DNA from: JAUZRW01 sp034437755
GTDB taxonomy: Bacteria; Chloroflexota; Anaerolineae; Aggregatilineales; Phototrophicaceae
Assembly: GCA_034437755.1 (NCBI GenBank)
Contig: DAOTTV010000141.1
Span: 1-39,413 of the forward strand
Direction: 5' to 3'
Length of the DNA stretch: 39,413 bases
A program made the translations under genes and the position numbers. Each line of letters opens with the position of its first letter. The stretch's first letter is position 1. Shown one piece after another: positions 16,131-24,448 of this stretch. The notes under the pieces are model-generated. The model had not been told where the DNA came from. It searched no databases and saw only the letters and a program-made list of their open reading frames with translations.

Positions 16131-17921
16131 ATGGGTTCTCAACTACCATCGAACGAGGATGTCATCGCGTATGGCAAGGCGATACCATGGCAGGATATAG
16201 AGCAACAGAAGCGGCGGTTCATCGATAAACTAAAAGCCTTGATGCAAACAGCAGGCGAAGATGACCTCCTGCTAGAGGATTTAGCCGATGCGACGGGTAT
16301 CCCCATCACCACCCTCTATCCCGACTCACGCGCGGGCAACGTACTCATCGGTCACGTTGGCGAGACACAGTACGTCCTCGGCAGTTGTGTCAGCAAGCGT
16401 TATCGTCACGGCAAAACCGCCTTACAGAGCGTCATCCCCTATAATTTCAATCCCAGCGTCAACCACACCAACTTAAATGAGAGCCACAACCCGACAACCG
16501 AACTGCGCGCGCTGGGAGCCGAGCTAGAATTAGGCTTGTATCATCCCGATGGACAATCACCAAGCGAAGCCGAGATGGCACAATTCACGGAGGTGTACAG
16601 CGCCAATGCGCGCTCGCTGGGCATCACGCCACAGGTCGATCGCGAAGCCTGCGCCTATCAGGTCGAAGTCCACATCGCGCCCGGTATCGGCTACAACCGC
16701 GCGCGTCACTCGCTCGATGGTATCCTGAAATCACTGGTCGAAGCCAGCAAAGCCACCGGCTTATACACGGCAATTCTGGCATCCTATCCCGTCAAGAGCG
16801 ATTTCGCGCTGACCGATAACCCCAAAGTTCACACAGCCGCTGATGTCATGTTCGAGATTAATGCTCACTTCCCGAAATATAAGCACAACCGAGAAGAAGC
16901 GCGTCGTCGCTATCATATGGCAGACGATGCCAATGTCGTGCAAATTTTCCGCTTGCAGGGTTGTCACATTCATCTCGATATTGCCGGACGCAGTGAGGCG
17001 TTGGGTCTATTCACGTTCTATACCATGCTCCGCAGTGCAACCGCCATCGTCAACGCCGCCATGCTCAAAGGCAGTCCCTTCGTCAACGGCACCTGCGATC
17101 CCGAATTACTGTGTACGCGCGAGTATCTGCGCCGCACGACCGTGACCGGACGCTATCTCGAACTACCGCTAACGCCGCATCTCAACGGGCAGGGGATGGC
17201 GCGTTACGGTCATTTGCTCCATAGCGAACGGGCGAACGCGGCGGCACGGGCGCTCCTGTGTGATAACAGCCTCGGCGAAGATATTTCGGTGATGCACAAC
17301 CCGCTCGGACGTGTGCGCCCCGATCTCGGCATGAGCAAGCGCATCTGCACCATCGAAAGCACCGGGATGCCAGTCAACATCAGCGCATCGCGGCAGGCGG
17401 CAGTACTCGCCGATTTCGAGTTCACGCATGTCTTGATCGAGAATTATTATCGTCAGCACGGCACCGATCTTGATCCGATGATGCAGGATGATGTGCTGTG
17501 GGCGATTGCCGGCCCGCTGAGCATTACCAAGTATCAAGAGCTACAGGATTGCTCGGATCGTGAAGGCACAGATATGACCCTGCAAACCGCGACGGGTAAG
17601 CATATGTCCTTGATCGAATTCTACGAGATGAAGCGGCGTTACATGCACCGCCATCTGATCGACGTGCCGGGCGTGACCCCGCGTGACATCGACGAGGTGT
17701 ACATGAGTATCGAGCGCATGCTAGAGCCGCCGAGTGGGCGCATTGCCACTACGCCGGAAGAATATATCGCCGACCCAACGCGCCGCAGTACGGGCAACTG
17801 GGGTAAAATACTGCGGAATGCCTTCCTCGAAGAAGGCGGTACGCTGGGCGAGCATAACCCCGACGAAGTCCTGCGCGTGACCAATCGCGTCCATGAAGCC
17901 TTGCTCAAACGCTATAGTTGA
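16131..17921 (+). CDS. GCS2-like carboxylate-amine ligase (glutamate-cysteine ligase-related)
   Basis: A 596-residue soluble protein. Motifs resembling glutamate-cysteine ligase type 2 are LGAELELGL (GxExE, about residue 128), YQVEVHIAPG, LQGCHIHLDI and a basic/acidic RICTIESTGMPVN. These would bind ATP-metal and an amino-acid carboxylate in a glutamine-synthetase-like fold. The usual YbdK-type enzymes have about 370 residues; this one has about 125 extra at the N-terminus and a long C-terminal helical part. A role in making a thiol or a gamma-glutamyl compound is possible but unproven. No glutathione synthetase or other thiol gene is adjacent. It converges with the glycosyltransferase gene, leaving one base between them. 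Confidence 0.55.
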   Translation: MGSQLPSNEDVIAYGKAIPWQDIEQQKRRFIDKLKALMQTAGEDDLLLEDLADATGIPITTLYPDSRAGNVLIGHVGETQYVLGSCVSKRYRHGKTALQSVIPYNFNPSVNHTNLNESHNPTTELRALGAELELGLYHPDGQSPSEAEMAQFTEVYSANARSLGITPQVDREACAYQVEVHIAPGIGYNRARHSLDGILKSLVEASKATGLYTAILASYPVKSDFALTDNPKVHTAADVMFEINAHFPKYKHNREEARRRYHMADDANVVQIFRLQGCHIHLDIAGRSEALGLFTFYTMLRSATAIVNAAMLKGSPFVNGTCDPELLCTREYLRRTTVTGRYLELPLTPHLNGQGMARYGHLLHSERANAAARALLCDNSLGEDISVMHNPLGRVRPDLGMSKRICTIESTGMPVNISASRQAAVLADFEFTHVLIENYYRQHGTDLDPMMQDDVLWAIAGPLSITKYQELQDCSDREGTDMTLQTATGKHMSLIEFYEMKRRYMHRHLIDVPGVTPRDIDEVYMSIERMLEPPSGRIATTPEEYIADPTRRSTGNWGKILRNAFLEEGGTLGEHNPDEVLRVTNRVHEALLKRYS

Positions 17922-17922
17922 T

Positions 17923-19116
17923 CTACACGTACTGCGCGACAATATCGAGTAACTCGCGGGCGCGATGCTTGAACGTATGCTGGGCAAGCGCGCGCGCGCG
18001 GGCGGCGGTGGCTAGTTGCTGGCGCGCCCGATCATTATCCAGCAGATGCCGATAGCGATCAATCGCTTCTTCTGCTGATTCGACGACGATGATCTCCTTC
18101 TCTGGCTCGAACCATTCTTCAATACCGTCGTAAGGATTGGCGACCATTGCCGAGCCAATACCGGCAAGTTCAAACGGGCGACTGCTGGACGACGCGTAAA
18201 CGCTGGCATGTGCGCCGCGTGTGATGACCAGATTGATCTTGCTCCGGCAGATATACTCGCGCAATTTGCTGAAGCTCAAATAGGGGAGCGATTGCACGCG
18301 CCCGATATTGCCCAGCTTCGTCCCACGCACCGCGACGCGCGCATCATCCAGCGCCAGCGATGGCGCACGGAGCATCGCATCCACCCACTGCTCGCGATAT
18401 TCACGCCCATGCCCGAAGAAGAACACGTCAATATCCTGCTGGGGCACGGCAACCGGCGCGTAGACTGTCTCGTCCACGCCGTACCACAGCGTATGCACCT
18501 TGGCGGCTCCCATCTCGCGTAACATGGCACTGCCGCCGGTGCTGTTGCTGATGAAAGCGGTGTATTCATCGATGTCTGCGCCCTGATAAATGCGAAAACC
18601 GGAATGAAAGCCCTGCATCATCGGCAAGCTGGCGGGGACATCACCATCATAGAACAAGACCGGTACGTTATGGCGTTCGCTGATGGCGCGTGGCACGCCT
18701 ACTAACTGGTTCAGCGGCACTGTCAGGAAGATGACTGCGTCCGTGTCGGGATTTTCGGTCAGGATACGATCGAGATGGCGATGCCATAGGGGGGCGATCA
18801 CACGCCGGGCGGTCTGGCGCACGAGGCGATCGCCGACGCTATCGCGTGTGTCAGCGTCGCTGAGATCGGTCTCAGGATCGGGCGGGGGCTTGATGCGTCG
18901 CACGACATCGCGCATGGACTTGAAGGTATCGCCCGCTAATTTCGCCGGATTCGGCTCGGCGCGCCACCACAAAGATTCAATCGCCGGCCCCTGATAAGGG
19001 GTAGCGATCACTTCCGCGCCAACTTCGTAGAGCGCTTTGAACAATTGCCACCAGGCCGGTGTCGCGCTGAATGGTTGGGTTAAATCCAGAGATGAGACGA
19101 CGAACAGTAATTTCAC
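17923..19116 (-). CDS. CgeB-like glycosyltransferase (GT-B, family 1-like)
   Basis: The start is set at GTG 19116 (VKLLFVVSSLDLTQPF), with AGGAT upstream; the longer frame to 19284 runs through the tRNA gene and is rejected. The 397-residue product has an N-terminal Rossmann-like half (VVSSLDLTQPFSATPAWWQLFKAL, then DAVIFLTVPLN and VPVLFYDGDVP). The C-terminal half resembles the CgeB/Glyco_trans_1_2 domain, with DVFFFGHGREYREQW, then SSSRPFELAGIGSAMVANP and the E-rich sugar-nucleotide site EEWFEPEKEIIVVES. It probably transfers sugars in surface polysaccharide or glycoprotein synthesis in the cytoplasm. It lies downstream of tRNA-Pro and its terminator, so it needs its own promoter or read-through. 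Confidence 0.82.
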   Translation of the reverse strand: MKLLFVVSSLDLTQPFSATPAWWQLFKALYEVGAEVIATPYQGPAIESLWWRAEPNPAKLAGDTFKSMRDVVRRIKPPPDPETDLSDADTRDSVGDRLVRQTARRVIAPLWHRHLDRILTENPDTDAVIFLTVPLNQLVGVPRAISERHNVPVLFYDGDVPASLPMMQGFHSGFRIYQGADIDEYTAFISNSTGGSAMLREMGAAKVHTLWYGVDETVYAPVAVPQQDIDVFFFGHGREYREQWVDAMLRAPSLALDDARVAVRGTKLGNIGRVQSLPYLSFSKLREYICRSKINLVITRGAHASVYASSSSRPFELAGIGSAMVANPYDGIEEWFEPEKEIIVVESAEEAIDRYRHLLDNDRARQQLATAARARALAQHTFKHRARELLDIVAQYV

Positions 19117-19144
19117 GCTGGTTTGATCCTCATGTGGTCTACAA

Positions 19145-19175
19145 ACAAAAAAGCCCTGCAAACTTTGCAGAGCCT
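19145..19175 (-). terminator. Rho-independent terminator of tRNA-Pro
   Basis: On the minus strand, directly after the tRNA, a stem built around CTGCAAA / TTTGCAG and extended by GC pairs on both sides closes on a one-base centre. It is followed by a run of T residues (A-run on the plus strand at 19145-19152). Strong stem plus T-tract is typical of intrinsic termination. Confidence 0.8.
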
Positions 19176-19184
19176 TATATCTTG

Positions 19185-19259
19185 TCGGGGCGGCGGGATT
19201 TGAACCCACGACCTCACCGACCCGAACGGTGCGCGCTAGCCGGGCTGCGCCACGCCCCG
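19185..19259 (-). tRNA. tRNA-Pro, anticodon CGG
   Basis: The minus-strand cloverleaf has acceptor arms CGGGGCG / CGCCCCG plus discriminator A, D-arm with AGCCCGGCTA, anticodon arm CACCG-TTCGGGT-CGGTG (anticodon CGG, reading codon CCG), a five-base variable loop, and a T-arm GTGGG-TTCAAAT-CCCGC. The 3' CCA is not encoded. All stems pair, with one G-T in the T-stem. Confidence 0.96.
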
Positions 19260-19274
19260 AACAATATAAGTAAT

Positions 19275-19303
19275 ATCGTATCATGGTTCATCGGCTTCGG
19301 CAA
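19275..19303 (-). promoter_or_regulatory. Probable promoter of tRNA-Pro
   Basis: On the minus strand TTGCCG (19298-19303) and TACGAT (19275-19280) are 17 bases apart, and the -10 box ends 15 bases before the tRNA 5' end. It is a moderate match to the housekeeping consensus. Confidence 0.5.
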
Positions 19304-19429
19304 GGTCGAAAATCGCCCACCATCGCCCCATCGTACAGCCTACGCCTGATCTTTTGCCTAGCAATCTATCATCATTTTGAGACAATATCCAGCGCATCAG
19401 ACAGCCAAGAACGCGAGTGACTGTATCTT

Positions 19430-20386
19430 ATGGAACAACCTTTATTGTCGGTGGTGATCCCACATTGGAATGCCAAGCACTTCCTGCCGACCTGCCTCAC
19501 GGCATTAGCCCAGCAGAGCTACGAGCGCGTTGAAGTGATTGTGGTCGATAATCACTCTGAAGATGGCTCGCAAGCCTATGTGCGCGCACATCATCCCGAT
19601 GTGCGCTTGATCGAACTCTCGGAGAATCGCGGCTTCACGGGGGCGTGTAATATCGGCATGGAAGCGGCACAGGGCGCGATTATCGCCTTGCTCAACAATG
19701 ATACCGAAGTCGATGTCAACTGGGCGCGGGCAGTGGTCGATGCCTTCGACCGCCACCCGGATGTCGGCATTGTCGCGAGCAAGATGTTGCTCTTCGATCA
19801 ACGCGATCACATCCACACGACCGGCGACGGCTTCACCACTGATGGGCAAGCCTTCAATCGTGGCGTGTGGGAGCGCGATGCGGGGCAATACGACGACGAA
19901 GCGTATGTTTTCAGCGCTTGCGGGGGATCATCCGCCTATCGCCGCACGCTTTTAGATCAGATTGGCTTGCTCGATGATGACTTCTTCTTTCTGCTAGAAG
20001 ATATTGATCTCGCATGGCGTGCCCAACTCGCGGGCTGGCGTACACTTTACACCCCCCATGCGATTGTATATCATCATCTGTCGGCTAGTGGCGGGGGTGT
20101 CACTGCCAGTTATTATGCCGGACGCAATATCTTGATTTTGCTGGTGAAGGATGTGCCGACTCCTATTTGGCGCAAGTATGGCGGGCAGATTCTACGCCGA
20201 CAAGCGGGCATCATCTGGCAAGCCTTACGCGCGTGGCGCGGGGCGGCGGCGCGGGCACGTCTGCGTGGCGTGTGGGCGGGCATCGTCGAACTGCCACGAA
20301 CCTTGCGTAAACGGCGCGTCGTACAAGCCCAGCGCACCGTCTCGATTGATTATCTCGACTCGATGCTCTCGCCCCCACAAGATTAA
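19430..20386 (+). CDS. Family 2 glycosyltransferase (rhamnosyltransferase-like)
   Basis: A 318-residue GT-A enzyme. The N-terminus LLSVVIPHWNAKHFLPTCL begins the nucleotide-sugar fold, VDNHSEDGS and NRGFTGACNIGM follow, and LLNNDTEVD carries the DxD-like metal site. The acceptor half has FSACGGSSAYRRTLLDQIGLLDDDFFFLLEDIDLAWR, with the ED motif typical of the WbbL/rhamnosyltransferase group. A basic C-terminus (residues 250-310) may contact the membrane. It likely adds a deoxyhexose in surface polysaccharide assembly. It is followed 27 bases later by another GT2 gene, and the pair looks like an operon. Confidence 0.9.
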   Translation: MEQPLLSVVIPHWNAKHFLPTCLTALAQQSYERVEVIVVDNHSEDGSQAYVRAHHPDVRLIELSENRGFTGACNIGMEAAQGAIIALLNNDTEVDVNWARAVVDAFDRHPDVGIVASKMLLFDQRDHIHTTGDGFTTDGQAFNRGVWERDAGQYDDEAYVFSACGGSSAYRRTLLDQIGLLDDDFFFLLEDIDLAWRAQLAGWRTLYTPHAIVYHHLSASGGGVTASYYAGRNILILLVKDVPTPIWRKYGGQILRRQAGIIWQALRAWRGAAARARLRGVWAGIVELPRTLRKRRVVQAQRTVSIDYLDSMLSPPQD

Positions 20387-20413
20387 ACACATACCAGATC
20401 GGGAGTTTCTCCG

Positions 20414-21187
20414 TTGAATTCTGACTATCCATATTTATCGATTATCATCCCGGCGTTAAATGAAGAGCGTCGTTTACCGCCTACGTTGACACAAATAGAT
20501 GTCTTTTTGCAGAGCCAAGCCTATACTGCCGAAGTGATCGTCGTCGATAACGGCAGTACCGATCGCACACGCGACGTAGTACAAGCCTTCATCGACGATC
20601 ATCCCTACGTGCGCTTGATCGAATTGGCCGAGCGCGGCAAGGGGCGGGCGGTGCGCGCGGGGATGCTCGCCGCGCAGGGCGATTATCGCTTCATCTGCGA
20701 TGCTGATTTATCGATGCGTATCGACGACCTGACGCTGTTCTTGCCGCCCAATCATCCGGGTGCGGATGTCATCATTGCCTCGCGCGAGGGCGAAGGGGCG
20801 CGCCGCGTCGATGAGCCGGAGTATCGCCATATGATGGGGCGCGTCCTCAACTGGATTGTGAAAATGACGGCGGTCAAAGAGTTTGAAGATACGCAATGCG
20901 GCTTCAAGATGTTCAAGCGCGAAGCGGCTGAGGACTTGTTCAGCGTGCAACAGATGAACGGTATCGGCTTCGATGTCGAACTGATCTTCGTCGCCTTGCG
21001 TCGGGGCTATCATGTGGTCGATCAACCGATCACATGGTACTATGACCCTGACTCACGGATGCGATTGTTGCAAGATTCCTTGCACATCCTCGTAGAAATC
21101 TGGGAAATTCGTCAGAATTGGCGCAGGGGGGTCTATGCCAAACGACATACCACGACGCGACAGGACAACGAGCCACATGCTGGATAA
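20414..21187 (+). CDS. Family 2 glycosyltransferase, dolichyl/polyprenyl-phosphate sugar synthase-like
   Basis: A 257-residue GT2 resembling polyprenyl-phosphate glucosyl/mannosyltransferases: YLSIIIPALNEERRLPPTL, VDNGSTDRTRDVV, ERGKGRAVRAGMLAAQGDY and the metal site FICDADLS. TQCGFKMFKREAAEDLF is typical of the Alg5/DPM1-like group. It would load a sugar onto a lipid-phosphate carrier for use by membrane transferases such as the GT39-like protein further on. No C-terminal TM is visible. The start is TTG 20414 with GGGAG 8 bases upstream. The 3' end overlaps the next gene, rnhB, by 53 bases. Confidence 0.88.
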   Translation: MNSDYPYLSIIIPALNEERRLPPTLTQIDVFLQSQAYTAEVIVVDNGSTDRTRDVVQAFIDDHPYVRLIELAERGKGRAVRAGMLAAQGDYRFICDADLSMRIDDLTLFLPPNHPGADVIIASREGEGARRVDEPEYRHMMGRVLNWIVKMTAVKEFEDTQCGFKMFKREAAEDLFSVQQMNGIGFDVELIFVALRRGYHVVDQPITWYYDPDSRMRLLQDSLHILVEIWEIRQNWRRGVYAKRHTTTRQDNEPHAG

Positions 21188-21803
21188 ACGTCTGTATCAG
21201 GCCGGTTATCGCGTCATCATCGGCGTGGATGAAGCCGGACGCGGGCCGTGGGCAGGGCCGCTTGTCGCCGGTGCGGTCGCCTTCGATTGGTCAGCACCGG
21301 AATTGATCGCGCTCTTGAAGGGCATCAAAGATAGCAAGCAGATGACGCCCAACCAGCGCACAAAAGCGGTGGCGATCATCCATCAGCAGGCGCTCACCTA
21401 CGGCGTAGGGATTGTCTCGGCGGCGGAACTCAACGAGATCAACCAGATGACCCGCGCGACGATTATCGCCATGCAACGCGCAGTCGCGGCGACAACCCAC
21501 GCACCTGATTATCTCCTGCTGGATTACCATAATCTGCCTAATTACTCGCCTGAGATGCAAGAAGCCCACAAAAAAGGCGAGACGGTCTCGCTGAGCATCG
21601 CCGCTGCCAGCGTCCTCGCCAAGACGAAACGCGATGCGCTGATGATGCAATACGCGCAACAATACCCGCAATACGGCTTCGACGCGCACAAAGGCTATGG
21701 TACGAAACAGCACCGGCAGGCACTCATCGATCACGGCGTGACTCCCATTCATCGCTGCAATTACGCACCCGTCGCGCAGGCGATCGCCGGCACGCTGGTC
21801 TAA
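21135..21803 (+). CDS. rnhB: Ribonuclease HII
   Basis: Cleaves RNA in RNA-DNA hybrids and removes misincorporated ribonucleotides. The catalytic acidic residues are in place: D32 and E33 in VDEAGRGPWAGP, D130 in LLLDYHN and D167 in KTKRDALMMQY. The SIAAASVLAK region is typical. The start ATG 21135 has AGGGGGG just upstream; ATG 21177 (MLDKRLYQAG) would also give a full catalytic domain and avoid most of the 53-base overlap with the upstream GT2 gene. The stop overlaps the convergent ABC ATPase gene by 4 bases. Confidence 0.95.
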   Translation: MPNDIPRRDRTTSHMLDKRLYQAGYRVIIGVDEAGRGPWAGPLVAGAVAFDWSAPELIALLKGIKDSKQMTPNQRTKAVAIIHQQALTYGVGIVSAAELNEINQMTRATIIAMQRAVAATTHAPDYLLLDYHNLPNYSPEMQEAHKKGETVSLSIAAASVLAKTKRDALMMQYAQQYPQYGFDAHKGYGTKQHRQALIDHGVTPIHRCNYAPVAQAIAGTLV

Positions 21804-22495
21804 TTCGGCATCACCAGCTCATCGACGATCGCGCCATCGTCTAATGTCAGCACACGGTCAGCGCGGCGGGCTAGCTCGCGGTCATGCGTCACGATGACGA
21901 CCGTCGTGCCTGTCATCTGGCGAATATCTTCCAGTGCGTTTAAGACAGTCTCGCTCGAATCCGAGTCGAGATTGCCGGTCGGTTCGTCAGCGAGCAATAG
22001 CGGCGGGTCGTTGGCGAGGGCGCGGGCGATCGCCACCCGTTGCTGTTGCCCGCCGGATAATTGCGTCGGGCGGTGATGCGTGCGATCTGCCAACCCTAAG
22101 CGCTTGAGCAAGTCCTTCGCGCGGGCTGTCGGGTGGTGATTGGTATGATTGGCAAATTCGATCGGCAGGGCGACGTTCTCGGCGGCGGTCAAAGTCGGGA
22201 TTAAGTTGAAAAACTGGAAGATGAAGCCGATCTTCTCGTTGCGGATTTCCGTCAGTTGATCCTCGCCCATCTGCGTGATGTTCACGCCATCAATATAAAC
22301 CTCGCCCGTCGTCGGGTGATCTAAACCGCCGATGATGCCCAGTAAGGTGCTTTTGCCACTGCCAGAGGGCCCGACGATGCTCACCATCTCGCCCCGTTGA
22401 ATCTGCATCGTCACGTCCTGTAAGGCATGTACAGTATGCTGACCGAGTTTGAGGTCTTTCGTCACGTTTTGTACGTCGATCACTGTTTTGCTCAT
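21800..22495 (-). CDS. LolD/MacB-like ABC transporter ATP-binding protein
   Basis: The 231-residue ATPase has Walker A VGPSGSGKSTLLGIIGGLD, the Q-loop FIFQFFNLIPTLTAAENV, signature LSGGQQQRVAIARAL, Walker B LLLADEPTGNLDS and switch H in VTHDRELA. These are the hallmarks of the MacB/LolD/FtsE group that drives lipoprotein release or mechanotransmission exporters. Its usual FtsX-like permease is not adjacent: the gene is flanked by rnhB and a CBS-domain gene. It therefore must pair with a distant permease. Confidence 0.93.
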   Translation of the reverse strand: MSKTVIDVQNVTKDLKLGQHTVHALQDVTMQIQRGEMVSIVGPSGSGKSTLLGIIGGLDHPTTGEVYIDGVNITQMGEDQLTEIRNEKIGFIFQFFNLIPTLTAAENVALPIEFANHTNHHPTARAKDLLKRLGLADRTHHRPTQLSGGQQQRVAIARALANDPPLLLADEPTGNLDSDSSETVLNALEDIRQMTGTTVVIVTHDRELARRADRVLTLDDGAIVDELVMPN

Positions 22496-22703
22496 CTACG
22501 TTTGTCCTCATAGGTTTAGGTGGTCGTTCAGCTATCGAGCAAGTACGCACAAACACGCCCGCAGGTTGTACCCTACGCACGTTAGCCTTGCCATTAAGCG
22601 CGAAGACACAGTCGCGATGCTGTGTCTATATCAGCGAAAAAATTTTGAGAAAAATAGTATTGAAGCAACTATACTTGGACGACTATCGAACGGTATCACC
22701 TTG
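22496..22703. other. Intergenic region between LolD-like and CBS genes
   Basis: The 208 bases hold no supported gene. A 7-bp stem (GACACAG / CTGTGTC, about 22604-22625) sits in the middle and may end transcripts from the CBS gene. Confidence 0.4.
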
Positions 22704-23150
22704 TCACTTCGTCATTTCGCCGTGTAGCAAGCGTTCGTAATGCTCGTGTACGGTCATGAAAGCGACCAGCAAATCTGAGCGTGTGACGATGCCGATCAAT
22801 GTTTCGACGCGCATCACCGGCAGGCAACCGATGCGATGCTTCAACATCAGGCGTGCCGCTTCTGACGCGGGGGCGTGCGGTTCGACGATGATTGGCGCGG
22901 GTGACATCACCGAGCGAAGTTGTACTCTGCGGACGAGGTCTTCGTCCTGCCAGCGCTCGCGCATCACGTAAGGGGAGTTCAGCGCGTGGCGACAATCACG
23001 GTCGCTCAAAATACCGATCAGGTGATTTTGGGCGCTGACGACGGGCAAATGCTTGACCTGATTCTCGTCCATGACTTCTAGAGCGGCACGGAGCGATTTA
23101 TCAGAGCGAATGGTAATAGGGTTAGCTGTCATGACATTGAGTACATTCAT
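22704..23150 (-). CDS. CBS-pair domain protein
   Basis: Two CBS motifs fill the 148 residues. The first is around MTANPITIRSDKSLRAALEVMDENQVKHLPVV with LIGILSDRDCRHAL. The second is around MSPAPIIVEPHAPASEAARLMLKHRIGCLPVM with LIGIVTRSDLL. CBS pairs (Bateman modules) bind adenine nucleotides and report energy state. There is no attached effector domain, so it probably acts by binding another protein. A second CBS-pair gene lies 122 bases upstream on the same strand; they may be duplicates. Confidence 0.92.
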   Translation of the reverse strand: MNVLNVMTANPITIRSDKSLRAALEVMDENQVKHLPVVSAQNHLIGILSDRDCRHALNSPYVMRERWQDEDLVRRVQLRSVMSPAPIIVEPHAPASEAARLMLKHRIGCLPVMRVETLIGIVTRSDLLVAFMTVHEHYERLLHGEMTK

Positions 23151-23272
23151 GCAATCATGTAGCGACTTTTTAATCCCAAGTCGCGTCTCCTTTCAGAATT
23201 GTCTTCGTTGTGTACTGCATATACTGCCCACACAGCCAGACAGCACCCCTGCAAAAATCACTATCGAAGCGG

Positions 23273-23710
23273 CTAGAGCGCGGTTGTCTCGCTACGCGAG
23301 CGGACTAACATCCGGAAGATGTCGCTCTCGGTAATCACGCCGATCAACTGGTTCTTATCATTGACAACGGGTAAACCGCTGACCTTGTGATCGAGCATTT
23401 TCTCGGCGGCATCCAAGATGGGCGTTGTCGGGTTCACCGTCAGGGTGTTGCGCGTCATCACTTTCTGGACAGTTAATTGTGACCACAGGTAATTTAATTC
23501 CCAGATGCTAAGTGTGGTCGCGTCTGATGGGCTTGCTTCGCGCACGTCACCGATGGTGATGATCCCGACGAGTTTGCCGTTATCGACAACCGGTAAGCGG
23601 CGGATTTGCTTCTCTTGCATGAGTTGATGGGCGGCACTGATCGCGGTCATCGGATTGGTAGTGATTACATTCGTGGTCATCCAATCCGCTACTGTAATAT
23701 CGTTAAACAT
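23273..23710 (-). CDS. CBS-pair domain protein
   Basis: A second stand-alone CBS pair, 145 residues. CBS1 is MTTNVITTNPMTAISAAHQLMQEKQIRRLPVV with LVGIITIGDVREA. CBS2 is MTRNTLTVNPTTPILDAAEKMLDHKVSGLPVV with LIGVITESDIFRML. A linker including TTLSIWELNYLWSQL joins them. GGAGGAAG lies directly before the ATG, a strong ribosome-binding site. It probably heads the transcript that continues into the downstream CBS gene. Confidence 0.92.
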   Translation of the reverse strand: MFNDITVADWMTTNVITTNPMTAISAAHQLMQEKQIRRLPVVDNGKLVGIITIGDVREASPSDATTLSIWELNYLWSQLTVQKVMTRNTLTVNPTTPILDAAEKMLDHKVSGLPVVNDKNQLIGVITESDIFRMLVRSRSETTAL

Positions 23711-23889
23711 AAACTTCCTCCAAAAAAGTCTTAATTATGGTTATGATAGCAGTAAACGCGCCGACGATGGTCACGCAGTTGCCGTGATTGTTGTCATGCA
23801 GATTAGCTTACCATTCACCATTAGGCGATTATCTGAATATTAAGTTAGTAGACAGTGAAAAAAATACTTACACACGAAAGGATGTACCG

Positions 23890-24363
23890 ATGGGACTGCG
23901 CTGGTTGATGCTGAGCCTCTTGTTCGTCATGACGGGATGCGATGCGTTTATGACCTATCAACGTGATTATATACAGGAGCAGAGCCAAATGGCAAATACC
24001 GCCGATGCCGATGTTGAATTTGTGCGGGTCGTGCAACGCGGCGATACGTGGACATTCCATGTGACCGTGCGCCATCCCGATACGGGGTGGGACGATTACG
24101 CTGATGGGTGGGATGTGGTCTTGCCGGATGGAACGGTCGTCAAGCCCACCGCAGATGCGCCCTTCACCCGCTTGCTCTTACACCCGCATGAGAATGAACA
24201 ACCCTTCACCCGCAGTCAATCCGGCATTGTGCTTCCTGCGGGTGTGATGCAGGTCACTGTGCGCGCCCATGATCGGGTCGATGGCTTCGGCGGCGCAGAA
24301 GTCGTGGTCGATTTCACACAGGCCCGCGGCGATCATTACACTATCGTGCGCGCATCCGATTGA
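23890..24363 (+). CDS. Small exported lipoprotein of unknown function
   Basis: The start is ATG 23890 with AAAGGATG upstream; the longer frame to 23788 lacks a ribosome-binding site and a signal. The 157-residue product begins MGLRWLMLSLLFVMTGC, a short signal peptide with a lipobox, so Cys17 would be lipidated. The rest is beta-rich, with FVRVVQRGDTWTFHVTVRHPDTGWDDYADGWDVVLPDG and LPAGVMQVTVRAHD. This resembles small secreted Ig-like domains, but I cannot name the family. It is the first of three exported-protein genes in the same direction. Confidence 0.75.
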   Translation: MGLRWLMLSLLFVMTGCDAFMTYQRDYIQEQSQMANTADADVEFVRVVQRGDTWTFHVTVRHPDTGWDDYADGWDVVLPDGTVVKPTADAPFTRLLLHPHENEQPFTRSQSGIVLPAGVMQVTVRAHDRVDGFGGAEVVVDFTQARGDHYTIVRASD

Positions 24364-24448
24364 CGATCGGGCAAGCATCCCTACACCTGTGTCCCGTTCC
24401 CCGCTATAGTAGACTCATAGCAAATTCGCGCAAGCGTGAGGACAGATG

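Noticed and set aside
17923..19284. Longer N-terminus for the CgeB-like glycosyltransferase
   Set aside because: The first 56 codons read through the tRNA-Pro gene and its terminator; GTG 19116 begins the family pattern and has a ribosome-binding site.
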